Made by a program: the position numbers and the translations under genes
Shown here: positions 49,819-57,823 of the stretch, piece by piece
Layout of the letters: each line of letters begins with the position of its first letter
Position numbering within the stretch: the first letter of the stretch is position 1
Notes under the pieces: generated by a model
The model's input: the letters and a program-made list of their open reading frames with translations, nothing else
Database searches by the model: none
Told to the model about the DNA's origin: nothing
Assembly (NCBI GenBank): GCA_964607835.1
Contig: CAZSLL010000003.1
Coordinates: forward strand, 1 to 64,000
Direction of reading: 5' to 3'
Length of the DNA stretch: 64,000 nucleotides
DNA from: DAOVFN01 sp964607835
Lineage (GTDB): Archaea > Aenigmatarchaeota > Aenigmatarchaeia > QMZP01

Positions 49819-51318
49819 TCAGCAGCAAAGCGCGAATAGCCATGCAGGCATGAAGAGCACATCTGATTCCAGCTTTAAAGTCTTCTCGGTTATCATGATA
49901 CTGAGCTCAATCCCTTGTTTCCTCATGAAGCTTATGAGTGCTGATTTGTCGTGACTCCCTGAAGCATCGTGTTTGACCTCTATTGGTAGCACATATTTGC
50001 CGTAATTGATTATTATATCGATTTCCCCCTCCTTGGTCTCTGTGTAACCAACATCTACTTTATCGTGATCAGAAAGGAAGAACTGAAGCCTCTGGGCATG
50101 GTTGAATATACAGGTCTCCAGCACCTTTCCCATCTCAGTCCGATTGTTGAGAAGGGTCTCGTTCAGTGAGCTCACGATGGCGTTTCTCAGTCCGATGTCA
50201 TTGATATGTATCTTGTAGTCCTTTCTCATACTCTTCATTCCGCTCACTGAGAAGAACCTCGAAAGCGAAATAAGATATGCCTTCTCCAGGTAACCGATGT
50301 ACTCTGTGACAGTCACCTTGTCTATGCCCAGGTTCTGGGACAGGCTTGAATAGTTCATGTTCTTTGACGTGACATCAGACAGCAGGTACAGAATCTTCTC
50401 TATATACTGGGTGTTCCTTATCTTATATCTCTTTACGAGGTCGAGTATTGTCATTTCCATTTTATCCTTCAGCATCCTGGACGCCTGGGAATACGTGGAG
50501 ATTCTCAGCAATCCTGGATAGCCCCCACGAATGAGATACTCGCTGAATCTTATCTTTAACTCTTCCTCTATCAGAGATGTCCTGGTCATGTTTTCCATGA
50601 TGTCTTTGTACAGTTGCTTGGCATCCCCTGACTCGATGGACCTTCTCATACTGTTCCTCAGGTCAATGCTTATGTTCAATATCTCTGGTCTGTGATTCCT
50701 CATATAGAAGCAGGCGAAATCAGAGAATTTCATTGTAGATATCACTCTTTTGCTCATTCTTCCTTGCAGGGGATTACTGGCTTCATATATCTCGGTGCTT
50801 GAGGAGCCTGAAACAAAAAACTTTATTCTGTATTTCTTGTCATAGAGCGACTTCATGGCATGGGACCAGCCCTTCATATGCTGTATCTCGTCGAGGAAGA
50901 TGTATACAGTATCTGACATCTTCGCCAGCGGCTCTTTCAATACGTATCTTGTGTAGACTTCTATGCAGTCATTGATGATATCGTCTGTTACGTTTTTCAG
51001 TGACGTGTCATCAAGCTCTACGTATAATATCCTCTTAGGCTCCACGCCCCTGCCTATGATCTCGTCAATTAACTGGAACATTATTGATGTCTTTCCGACC
51101 TGCCTCGGCCCGGTAATTAGTGTTATGTGTTTGCTGCCAATCTCACCTCTCAGTGCAAAGAAATCCCTTCTCCTGTAAGGCTCTATCATCTCTTCAGGAA
51201 CCTTCCCGCTTGTCCAGTGTCTGTTGAACGTGACGCTTAGGAGGCTCAACAGTTTCTGCTCATCCAGCTTTGGCTTCGCTATTGAAGGGCCCTTTTCTTT
51301 GGTCATGTAGTATATCAT
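49819..51318 (-). CDS. AAA+ ATPase with DUF4143 domain
   Basis: A 499-residue protein: Walker A TGPRQVGKTS (about 76-85), Walker B VYIFLDEIQHM, a helical lid, a winged-helix segment (YSSLSQNLGIDKVTVTEYIGYL) and a C-terminal DUF4143 nuclease-like domain (GEIDIIINYGKYVLPIEVKHDASG, with the E...K pattern of PD-(D/E)XK folds). Such ATPases are common, laterally spread accessory genes of uncertain role. Base composition is clearly lower in GC and codon use differs from the neighbours. The start may be ATG 51303. Two identical repeats lie over and upstream of the start. Confidence 0.88.
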   Translation of the reverse strand: MIYYMTKEKGPSIAKPKLDEQKLLSLLSVTFNRHWTSGKVPEEMIEPYRRRDFFALRGEIGSKHITLITGPRQVGKTSIMFQLIDEIIGRGVEPKRILYVELDDTSLKNVTDDIINDCIEVYTRYVLKEPLAKMSDTVYIFLDEIQHMKGWSHAMKSLYDKKYRIKFFVSGSSSTEIYEASNPLQGRMSKRVISTMKFSDFACFYMRNHRPEILNISIDLRNSMRRSIESGDAKQLYKDIMENMTRTSLIEEELKIRFSEYLIRGGYPGLLRISTYSQASRMLKDKMEMTILDLVKRYKIRNTQYIEKILYLLSDVTSKNMNYSSLSQNLGIDKVTVTEYIGYLEKAYLISLSRFFSVSGMKSMRKDYKIHINDIGLRNAIVSSLNETLLNNRTEMGKVLETCIFNHAQRLQFFLSDHDKVDVGYTETKEGEIDIIINYGKYVLPIEVKHDASGSHDKSALISFMRKQGIELSIMITEKTLKLESDVLFMPAWLFALCC

Positions 51319-51359
51319 GATTTACTTATTTAAATAATTAGGTATATCATGATTTACTT
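51311..51359. promoter_or_regulatory. Two direct repeats at the DUF4143 ATPase start, possible operator
   Basis: The 17-mer TATATCATGATTTACTT occurs at 51311-51327 and 51343-51359, 32 nt apart (three helical turns). Each contains the palindrome ATCATGAT. The first copy overlaps the start codon and the A/T-rich gap between them (TATTTAAATAATT) can act as TATA box, so binding here could autoregulate the gene. Confidence 0.6.
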
Positions 51360-51495
51360 TTTTAGGTTATATGAGTAAATTATACTATACCTGGCATGTC
51401 CTTTTGCTGCAGAAACAATCTTGGTTATGAGAACATGAATATAATTGACTCTCCTGGATAGCTTTTCACAGGTGAGAAACAGGTACAGTGCTAGC

Positions 51496-52968
51496 CTATT
51501 TCTTTGTGCAGAAAACCATTGTGTCCAGCTTGGTCATCTCGTCTATGGAGTAGCCTATGCCCTCTCTGCCCATACCTGAGTCCTTGTTCCCTCCGAAGGG
51601 GAATATACCCACCCCGTGCGCTGGGTGGCCGTTTATGGTGACAGAGCCGTCCTCGAGCTCCCTGGCTATGCTTATGGCCTTGTCCACATCCTGGGTGAAA
51701 ACGCTGGCGTCCAGCCCGTACTGGGATTTGTTGGATAGCTCCACTGCCTCCCTGCTGCTCTTCACCCTCATGACCGTGACAACGGGGCCGAATGTCTCCT
51801 CCCAGGCAATCCTCATCTTTGGCGTTACCCTGTCCAGGACAGTTGGCGCATAGTAGAGCCCCTTGACCTTCCTTCCGCCGAGAAGGACCTTTGCTCCCTT
51901 CTCCCTGGCGTCTTCCACCAGGGCCTCCACCTTTTCCAGGGCGCCCTTGTTTATTAGCGGGCCTATGGTGGTCTTTGGGCTCGAGGTGGGCCCGGTCTTC
52001 CAGTTCTTTGCCCCCTTCACAATGAGTCTCAAGAATTTGTCAGCCGCCTTCTGCTCAACCAGTATCCTGGATATGGCGTCGCACCGCTGGCCAGAGAACT
52101 TGAGGGCCCCTGAGAGGCACTCCTTTGCAGCCAGCTCCACGTCAGCATCAGCCAAAACTATGGCCGCTCCCTTGCCCCCCAGCTCGAGGTGCATCCTCTT
52201 CATGCCTGCCTTCTCCGCAATCCTCTTTCCTGCAGAAGAGCTGCCTGTGAATGAAACCATGTTGACCTTTGGGTGGGACACCAGGAAATCCCCTATCTCT
52301 GAGCCAGAGCCCGTCAGCACGTTGAGCGCCCCCCTGGGTACTCCTGCCATCTCAGCCAGCCTTGCGAACATGAGCATGCATATGGGGTCGTCAGAGGCTG
52401 CCTTGTGCACGACAGTGTTGCCCGCTGCCAGGGCAGGGGCTATCTTGGCCACGCTAATGAAGAGCGGGTAGTTGAACGGTGAGATGGAGAGTATCACTCC
52501 CTTGGGCTTTCTGGAAACCAGGGCGAACCTGCTTCCCTTGCCCACGAGCTCGCCCGGGATGTACTCGTTCCTGAACCTTCCGATTTCCTCGCACGCCAGG
52601 TGCAGTCTCTCTGCGGCTGCCTTGACCTCTCCCTCGCAGTACTTCACGGGCTTGCCTGCCTCCCTGGAAATCATGTCCACGAGGTCCTTGCGGTGCTCCT
52701 TTACCAGGCAGGACAGCCGCTCCAGCATTTCCACCCTCTTGTCAGCGCTCATGCCGGACATTAGGGGCCTGGCCTTCCAGGCAGCCTGCACCGCAGCCTC
52801 GGCATCCTTCTTGAGGCAGTATGGTACTTTGCCCACGGACTTGCCGCTGGCCGGGTCATGCACCTCTATGGTGCCCTTACCAGTGGCCTCTACCCACTTC
52901 CCGCTGATGTAGTTCCTGTAAGAAGGGGGGCTTCCCGAGTTCCTTATGGGCTTCCAGGGACTCGCCAT
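51496..52968 (-). CDS. Aldehyde dehydrogenase (GAPN/ALDH superfamily)
   Basis: A 490-residue NAD(P)-dependent enzyme. Visible motifs: SPFNYPLFISVAKIAPALAAGN (cofactor region), FTGSSSAGKRIAEKAG, the catalytic Glu in LELGGKGA, catalytic Cys in FSGQRCDAISR (about residue 287) and EETFGPVV. Similarity in layout is greatest to non-phosphorylating glyceraldehyde-3-phosphate or lactaldehyde dehydrogenases, but the substrate is not certain. The start at 52968 follows TATA-like CTTATATTGC about 35 nt upstream; a 20-residue longer reading has no support. Confidence 0.9.
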   Translation of the reverse strand: MASPWKPIRNSGSPPSYRNYISGKWVEATGKGTIEVHDPASGKSVGKVPYCLKKDAEAAVQAAWKARPLMSGMSADKRVEMLERLSCLVKEHRKDLVDMISREAGKPVKYCEGEVKAAAERLHLACEEIGRFRNEYIPGELVGKGSRFALVSRKPKGVILSISPFNYPLFISVAKIAPALAAGNTVVHKAASDDPICMLMFARLAEMAGVPRGALNVLTGSGSEIGDFLVSHPKVNMVSFTGSSSAGKRIAEKAGMKRMHLELGGKGAAIVLADADVELAAKECLSGALKFSGQRCDAISRILVEQKAADKFLRLIVKGAKNWKTGPTSSPKTTIGPLINKGALEKVEALVEDAREKGAKVLLGGRKVKGLYYAPTVLDRVTPKMRIAWEETFGPVVTVMRVKSSREAVELSNKSQYGLDASVFTQDVDKAISIARELEDGSVTINGHPAHGVGIFPFGGNKDSGMGREGIGYSIDEMTKLDTMVFCTKK

Positions 52969-53058
52969 GTTATCAATTATATACTTGCCAGAGCCGCAAT
53001 ATAAGTGTTGAGCCGGGCCGGGAGCCATTTAAATACCCCTGATTCAAAAGTAAGGTTG

Positions 53059-53404
53059 CAGGGGACCTCCAGCCACGGGGTTAGGCCTACCGTACCTTCT
53101 GGTGACAAACGGTCTATATGCCCCCTCCCGGAAGGGAGCAGGCAGGACATATGGTCGGCTGTAGCCCATGGATGGTTCTGCGAAGGATGCGCGGGCCCTT
53201 CCTTCCAACTGCGAAGCCCTGTCCCCCAGGGTTGTTGGTGCGGTGAACCGAGTCAGGCGGGGAACCGAGCAGCTCTAAGCGCCCGCTCTGAAAGGAGCCG
53301 GCAGGAGTCGCTGCATTGATGATGCTTGGGGGGTCAACGGGGTGGAGGCGGAAGGCAGTTCAGTTTGCGCCCCTGAGCGGGGTCTACCATGGGCACGTCC
53401 CCTG
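53059..53404 (+). ncRNA. Signal recognition particle 7S RNA
   Basis: The 346-nt gene has pairing 5' and 3' ends (CAGGGGAC at 53059 with GTCCCCTG at 53397-53404), and the conserved domain IV hairpin (GTGAACCGAGTCAGGC, then GGGGAACCGAGCAGC, about 53240-53275) that binds SRP54. Helices 5, 6 and 8 are long, as in archaea. GCCATTTAAATACCC centred about 27 nt before the 5' end is the promoter. The asymmetric loop matches the archaeal consensus only partly (GGGGAAC instead of the usual GGAAG). Exact ends are uncertain by a few bases. Confidence 0.88.
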
Positions 53405-53443
53405 TATATTTTCCTTAAGTCCTTTCAATGACATATGATAATC

Positions 53444-53599
53444 ATGAACAAGTATCCTGTTTATGATGAGGACTGCACCACGCTTCCCTGCTGCGCCAAG
53501 AAGCATGCTTACCAGGACCGGGAGGGGGATGCATATAAGGTGGCCCCTTCCTGCGACCCCTTCACAGAGTGCGCATGGAAAATAAAAGATGACGAGTGA
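53444..53599 (+). CDS. Small Cys-rich protein
   Basis: A 51-residue protein with six Cys including an adjacent pair (MNKYPVYDEDCTTLPCC..., SCDPFTECAWKI), acidic at the end. A small metal-binding or disulfide protein is likely. The A/T-rich TGTATATTTTCC lies about 36 nt before the ATG. The frame is short and I do not recognise a family, but it has a plausible promoter, typical codons and ends 3 nt before the convergent neighbour's stop. Confidence 0.5.
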   Translation: MNKYPVYDEDCTTLPCCAKKHAYQDREGDAYKVAPSCDPFTECAWKIKDDE

Positions 53600-53602
53600 T
53601 AG

Positions 53603-54070
53603 CTACTTCCTGACCCTCACCATTTTCCCCTCGTTGGTCCTTTGTATCTCCTCTGGCGAGACCCTCACAAGTGAGTTCTCAGAGCCCCCTGATGTCCACA
53701 CCAGCTCCTTGTCCATGACCATGGGGTCAATGAGGAAGGTGGCCTGGTATCCGAACGAAGGGAGCCCGCCGCATGGGTATCCGGTCTTTTCGAGGATTTC
53801 CTCAGGGCCGGCGGCACGCGGTCTCTCCCCAAGGCCGAGTGCTATGGCCACCCTCTTTGTGCTGGCCCTGTCCTCCCCCTTCACTATAGCCACGATTGCC
53901 CTGTCCTGGCTGTCCAGCATGCATATGTTCTTGATGAAGTCCTGCGGGTCTGCCCCCGCCGCCCGTGCTGCCTCCTCAACTGAGTGGCAGGATTCCTGGA
54001 AACGGAAATATTTTGCCTGGATTCCCTTCTCCTTCATGAACGCCCTGAGCCTGTCCTCTGAACTGCTCAT
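53603..54070 (-). CDS. YbaK/EbsC-family aminoacyl-tRNA deacylase
   Basis: A 155-residue trans-editing enzyme that clears mischarged tRNA (for example Ala or Cys from tRNA-Pro). The fold is recognisable from SCHSVEEAARAAG, FIKNICMLD (with the conserved catalytic-type Lys), VKGEDRASTKRVAIALG and GYPCGGLPSFG (the GxxP-like loop). The start at 54070 has CTTTTATTTCC about 27 nt upstream, so leaderless; an 18-residue longer reading would include the promoter. Divergent from the small gene at 54123. Confidence 0.88.
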   Translation of the reverse strand: MSSSEDRLRAFMKEKGIQAKYFRFQESCHSVEEAARAAGADPQDFIKNICMLDSQDRAIVAIVKGEDRASTKRVAIALGLGERPRAAGPEEILEKTGYPCGGLPSFGYQATFLIDPMVMDKELVWTSGGSENSLVRVSPEEIQRTNEGKMVRVRK

Positions 54071-54122
54071 GACAAGGAATTGGTGGGGAAGGAAATAAAA
54101 GATGGCTTTGCGAATCTCAAGC

Positions 54123-54374
54123 ATGAGCGGACATCGGAAATACCAGATTCATCTTGGAGCAGGCTCTGAGGGCAGGGCAAAGCAGATAACAGACTACCTC
54201 CTTGAGGACCCGGGACCCTCGAGCATACTCGGCATGGGGTATTCCCCCAGCACTGGAATAATGGAAATCAGAATGCTCGGGAAGCTTGGCGAATCCATGA
54301 CAGGGAAGCGGCTCATGGAGAAATACAGGTGCAGGTTGGTCATGGAAAGAAATGATGAGAAAAGTCGTTTCTGA
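54123..54374 (+). CDS. Small hypothetical protein
   Basis: An 83-residue basic protein (MSGHRKYQIHLGAGSEGRAKQI...) with a central Gly/Ser-Pro turn and a basic, Arg/Lys-rich C-terminus. GGAAATAAAAG about 30 nt upstream is shared with the divergent deacylase promoter. No motif or family can be named; the basic character suggests nucleic-acid binding. Confidence 0.55.
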   Translation: MSGHRKYQIHLGAGSEGRAKQITDYLLEDPGPSSILGMGYSPSTGIMEIRMLGKLGESMTGKRLMEKYRCRLVMERNDEKSRF

Positions 54375-54375
54375 A

Positions 54376-54867
54376 TCATGATTCTGTTGAGAATCTTCCA
54401 TCATCCCTTATGCATTTCCCCTTGTCGAGCGCTCTTTCCAACCAGCCCCTCCTTATGCCCTCTATCGGGCTGAACTCAGGCACGAAGGGCTTGATGTCAA
54501 GGAGCGGGGTGTTGTCAAGGGCATCGATCCCCTCCACCTCCAGAACGCTTCCCTTTACTGATATCAGGCGCACAACGGATATGCCTATGGGATTCGGCCT
54601 TGACGGGGAGCGCGTAGCGAACACCCCCCTCTCCTCGCTGTCCATGAAGGGCCTCACAACCAGTGGGCGTCCCCGGGCCAGGTGGGTATGGTAGACAATC
54701 GTAATGTGCGAGAATCCCTCCAGGTCTTTCAGCCCATCCTTGTATTCAGGGAGGAGCTCGATTCTTCCCCTGGCATTTTCAGAAAAAACTGGCTGGATAG
54801 GGGTTCCCTTGGGACTCCTGAAGGGGCTCCTTATGACCCCTATGGGACTGAATCTGACGATTTCCAT
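54376..54867 (-). CDS. trmO: tRNA (N6-threonylcarbamoyladenosine37-N6)-methyltransferase TrmO
   Basis: A 163-residue TrmO (TsaA/YaeB-like) beta-barrel enzyme that methylates t6A37 in tRNA-Thr. Motifs: GVIRSPF at the N-terminus, ARGRIELLPEYKDGLKDLEG, YHTH, the SAM/cap motif FATRSPSRPNPIGIS and the LEVEGIDALDNTPLLDIKP block. It lies 9 nt downstream of the geranylgeranyl reductase gene; GTG 54876 is an alternative start that overlaps it. Archaeal TrmO links naturally to the tRNA-modification context of a tRNA-Thr gene, which is also in the window. Confidence 0.9.
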   Translation of the reverse strand: MEIVRFSPIGVIRSPFRSPKGTPIQPVFSENARGRIELLPEYKDGLKDLEGFSHITIVYHTHLARGRPLVVRPFMDSEERGVFATRSPSRPNPIGISVVRLISVKGSVLEVEGIDALDNTPLLDIKPFVPEFSPIEGIRRGWLERALDKGKCIRDDGRFSTES

Positions 54868-54876
54868 TCCATTCAC

Positions 54877-56061
54877 CTAGACCAGCTTCCTGGCCACGCT
54901 TATCAGGGCAGGCCTCTTCATGAGGAGCTTTGCGAGCATGGAGAACCCCTTTGCCTTTGAGAAGTCCACCAGGCTCTCGCCATCGAGGTTCTCTGCCAGC
55001 CAGTTCAGGTCATCATCATTCAGGCACTCCACCGCCATCCTGAGCTTAAGCACCTTGTTCAGCATGTTGCCCCTCTCCTTCCACCACCTTTCGTTGTATA
55101 TGGATAGGAATGCCTCTGAGAAGTCCCCGGCTTCCCTGGCCTCTGCCGCAAGCTCGCCTGCCAGCCTTCCACCCACCCAGGCTTCTGCCATCCCGCCTCC
55201 GTGGATGGGGTTGACCTGATGGGCCGCGTCACCCACTATAATCATGTTGTCTCTGACCATGTTCTCCATGAGACCTCCCACAGGAACCCCTCCTGAGTTG
55301 GCCTCCAGAACAGAGCCCTTCCTCAGGCCAGGCCTGCTCTCTATGAAATCCCTGAGGTACTCCAGCGCTGGCTTCTTTGCAAATGGCCTCCTCACCCCTA
55401 TGCCCACGTTTGCCACGCCCTTTCCCTTGGGGAATATCCAGACATAGCCTCCCGGGGCCACCTCGTTGCCGAAGTAAAGCTCTATCCTGTCAGGGTCTAT
55501 ATCAATTCCGGCCATCTCGAACTGCGCCCCGCTGGCTATGTCAGAGAGCTTGAGCGTTGTATCCACGCCCGCCATCCTGGCCACCGTGGACTCCACCCCG
55601 TCAGCCGCTATTATGAGGGGGGCCTTTACCTTCCATTTCCTGCCCGAGGTCTCGAGCTCCGCGCCTGAGATTATTCCGTCCTCCTCCAGGAGACCTGTTA
55701 CCTCGGTCCTGGCCATGACCCTGGCCCCCGCCCGCACGGCGAGCTCGGCCAGGTACTTGTCGAATATCTTCCTCTCTATGACCCAGCCCTCAGGGCCCTC
55801 CCTGTAGTCCACCCTCACGAGCTTTCCACTGGGGGCGTAGCATGTGGCCCCCTTTATGGTCTGCCTCACCCATTCCGGCCGGGGCTCAATGCCCATCCTC
55901 CCTGCAGAGCTCTTTGATAGGCCCTCGCCGCACCTCTTGGGCGAGCCTATCTCCTGCCTTTTCTCAACCATGAGCACTCTCAGGCCCTTCTCTGCAGCGG
56001 CCTTTGCCGCCCCTGAGCCCCCCGGGCCCGCGCCAACAACAATCACGTCATATGTCTCCAT
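54877..56061 (-). CDS. Geranylgeranyl reductase (archaeal lipid saturation)
   Basis: A 394-residue FAD-dependent reductase that saturates the isoprenoid chains of archaeal membrane lipids. It begins with the dinucleotide-binding VIVVGAGPGGSGAAKAAAE and has VEKRQEIGSPKRCGEG (family GEG motif), the GDAAHQVNPIHGGG flavin loop and the substrate-cavity YVWIFPKGKGVANVGIG. It is preceded by a ferredoxin gene, the probable electron donor, and followed by trmO. Length is normal. Confidence 0.94.
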   Translation of the reverse strand: METYDVIVVGAGPGGSGAAKAAAEKGLRVLMVEKRQEIGSPKRCGEGLSKSSAGRMGIEPRPEWVRQTIKGATCYAPSGKLVRVDYREGPEGWVIERKIFDKYLAELAVRAGARVMARTEVTGLLEEDGIISGAELETSGRKWKVKAPLIIAADGVESTVARMAGVDTTLKLSDIASGAQFEMAGIDIDPDRIELYFGNEVAPGGYVWIFPKGKGVANVGIGVRRPFAKKPALEYLRDFIESRPGLRKGSVLEANSGGVPVGGLMENMVRDNMIIVGDAAHQVNPIHGGGMAEAWVGGRLAGELAAEAREAGDFSEAFLSIYNERWWKERGNMLNKVLKLRMAVECLNDDDLNWLAENLDGESLVDFSKAKGFSMLAKLLMKRPALISVARKLV

Positions 56062-56062
56062 T

Positions 56063-56242
56063 CTAACCCTTCCCCAGGCTGAGCGCGTTCACAGGGCAGA
56101 AGCTCACGCATATGCCGCAGCCCACGCATTTCTCCCTGTCGCACTCTATCCCGTGCTCTGTGAGCCTGAGCGCGGAATGCGGGCACACAGCCACGCAGCC
56201 GGAGCATCTCAGGCAAAGCCGCTGGTCAGCCTTCACAGTCAT
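56063..56242 (-). CDS. 2[4Fe-4S] ferredoxin
   Basis: A 59-residue ferredoxin with two CxxCxxCxxxCP sets (CLRCSGCVAVCP and CVGCGICVSFCP), so two [4Fe-4S] clusters. It ends 1 nt before the start of the geranylgeranyl reductase gene, and ferredoxin is a known electron donor for archaeal GGR, so the pair forms a functional unit. A TATA-like ATTTAAAGG lies about 45 nt upstream. Spacing and composition leave little doubt about this short gene. Confidence 0.92.
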   Translation of the reverse strand: MTVKADQRLCLRCSGCVAVCPHSALRLTEHGIECDREKCVGCGICVSFCPVNALSLGKG

Positions 56243-56400
56243 ATGAAAAAACCCCCGATAATAGGTTTTTTTGCCTTCAATCCTTTAAATGCATATCCAG
56301 AACAGGGGCTGGAAGGCGAAAACAAAAGAAAAAGAGGGTGAACGGCATCATTGTCTGCCCGTTTCCAGCCGTTGCTGCTATCCATCTATCCGGGACTGAT

Positions 56401-56757
56401 TCATGCTACAGGGTTTCGTCCCATGGTGTAAATAGCCTTCAGAGCCACAACAAGAGCTGCAGGGGCAACGAATGCCGCCAGGTAAAGCACCATGCTTGCT
56501 AGGTAGGAACCAATCAACGGTATGGTCGAGAGGTTCGCAGCTCCCACAGCAATCAATGCGATTGCTGCGATAAGGAAGTCAGTGACTTCCTTGGCGCTGA
56601 TGTTAAGGAAACCAACTACCAGGCCCAGTACCACGAGCACGATGCCCACGTATCCCTGCATTGTTGCATCGAGCGCGCCTGCTCCGAGGCCTGATATTAT
56701 GGCTATCAGTACACCTAAGATGAATGCCCAACTTCCTAAGGAGTTGTTCATTTCCAT
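56401..56757 (-). CDS. Small polytopic membrane protein
   Basis: A 118-residue protein with four hydrophobic helices (about 8-27, 33-51, 61-80, 83-107) and almost no soluble loops; the sequence is rich in Ala, Val, Ile and Gly. Resembles small integral-membrane proteins of unknown function common in archaeal genomes. No motif. ATG at 56757 or 56751. The area between 56243 and 56400 holds short inverted repeats only. Confidence 0.7.
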   Translation of the reverse strand: MEMNNSLGSWAFILGVLIAIISGLGAGALDATMQGYVGIVLVVLGLVVGFLNISAKEVTDFLIAAIALIAVGAANLSTIPLIGSYLASMVLYLAAFVAPAALVVALKAIYTMGRNPVA

Positions 56758-56833
56758 CTAGCCACCGATATATAATTGGGCATGCCTGTTTATAAGTATT
56801 GTTCGACATATGGCGTATTTTCGGGGCAAAAGC

Positions 56834-57637
56834 CTACAAATATACCTCAATCGCCGCACCCAGCAGAATCAGGCACACTGCAAGCACTAACACCTTGAGG
56901 GCGTCAAATGCTATGATTTTCAGGACCTTCCTGTTCTGCTTCCTGAGCATGGCCGCTGAGAGGATTCCTCCCGCCAGGCCCGCTGCCACGTACCCGCCAA
57001 TCTCGGGTATGCCGTGGGGAAGGAAGAACAGCCCCCACCAGGGAACCTCCAGAACGTGCCTTGAGAGCATCCTTATGTAAACCCCTAGTATGGAGGCATT
57101 CCAGGCTATTATGAACACAGCCCCTGCCCCGAAGAATAGGGAGAACAGGAAGGAGAACACCATGACCTGGAGGTTGTTGATTAGTATCATCATGAAGCTC
57201 AGGTAGCTCCCCTGTGTCAGCGCTCCTGACACTCCGTGGATGGAGTTGATTTTCGCGGTCTGGACCTGGAAGAAGTCCGAGGGCATGGCGAATGCCCACA
57301 CAGCGAAGGCCACGCTCAGGCCTGCGAAAAAGAACAGCGACATCATTATGTAGTTGCCGTGCTTGTCCCAGAACGTGCCCCTGTGGTACTTGAGTATGGC
57401 CAGCTCCTCGAGCTCCTCATCCCTCTTTATGAACATGGTCATGTAGTAGGCAGATGGGATTATGATGAAGAGAACAGAGAATATGCCCGAGAGGTTGAAC
57501 CACACCCCTCCAAGGGCTACCCTGTACGCTATCTGGGCGCTTATGAGTATGGCCACGCTGGCCAGCACCACAGCCCACACGAACATGAGCCAGGGCTTCT
57601 TCTCGACCTCCTCGTAGGAGAGAATAGACTCGAACAC
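56834..57637 (-). CDS. SpoIIM-family (DUF95) membrane protein
   Basis: A 267-residue membrane protein with six or seven helices. The conserved stretch FFLPHGIPEIGGYVAAGLAGG near the C-terminus is diagnostic of the stage II sporulation protein M / DUF95 family, found in many archaea where its role is unknown; relatives may be membrane-shaping or transport components. Divergent from the SMC gene across about 185 nt. Confidence 0.85.
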   Translation of the reverse strand: MFESILSYEEVEKKPWLMFVWAVVLASVAILISAQIAYRVALGGVWFNLSGIFSVLFIIIPSAYYMTMFIKRDEELEELAILKYHRGTFWDKHGNYIMMSLFFFAGLSVAFAVWAFAMPSDFFQVQTAKINSIHGVSGALTQGSYLSFMMILINNLQVMVFSFLFSLFFGAGAVFIIAWNASILGVYIRMLSRHVLEVPWWGLFFLPHGIPEIGGYVAAGLAGGILSAAMLRKQNRKVLKIIAFDALKVLVLAVCLILLGAAIEVYL

Positions 57638-57823
57638 TCATCTACCACCCTTCAAACGCAACGCCTATGTTATATAGTATGCCCCAGCACGGATAAATAG
57701 GTTTCCGGCCTCTCCAGGCCTTCCCAAGGTTGGTTTATTTAAGCGTGTTTTCACATAAACTATTAGAAAGGCACTGCACGGCTTCTGTGCGGACTGCACA
57801 TCAAACAGGCAAGGCGGAGCGAA

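Noticed and set aside
49819..51318. The DUF4143 ATPase region as an insertion sequence
   Set aside because: No transposase, terminal inverted repeats or target duplications are seen; only direct repeats at one end.
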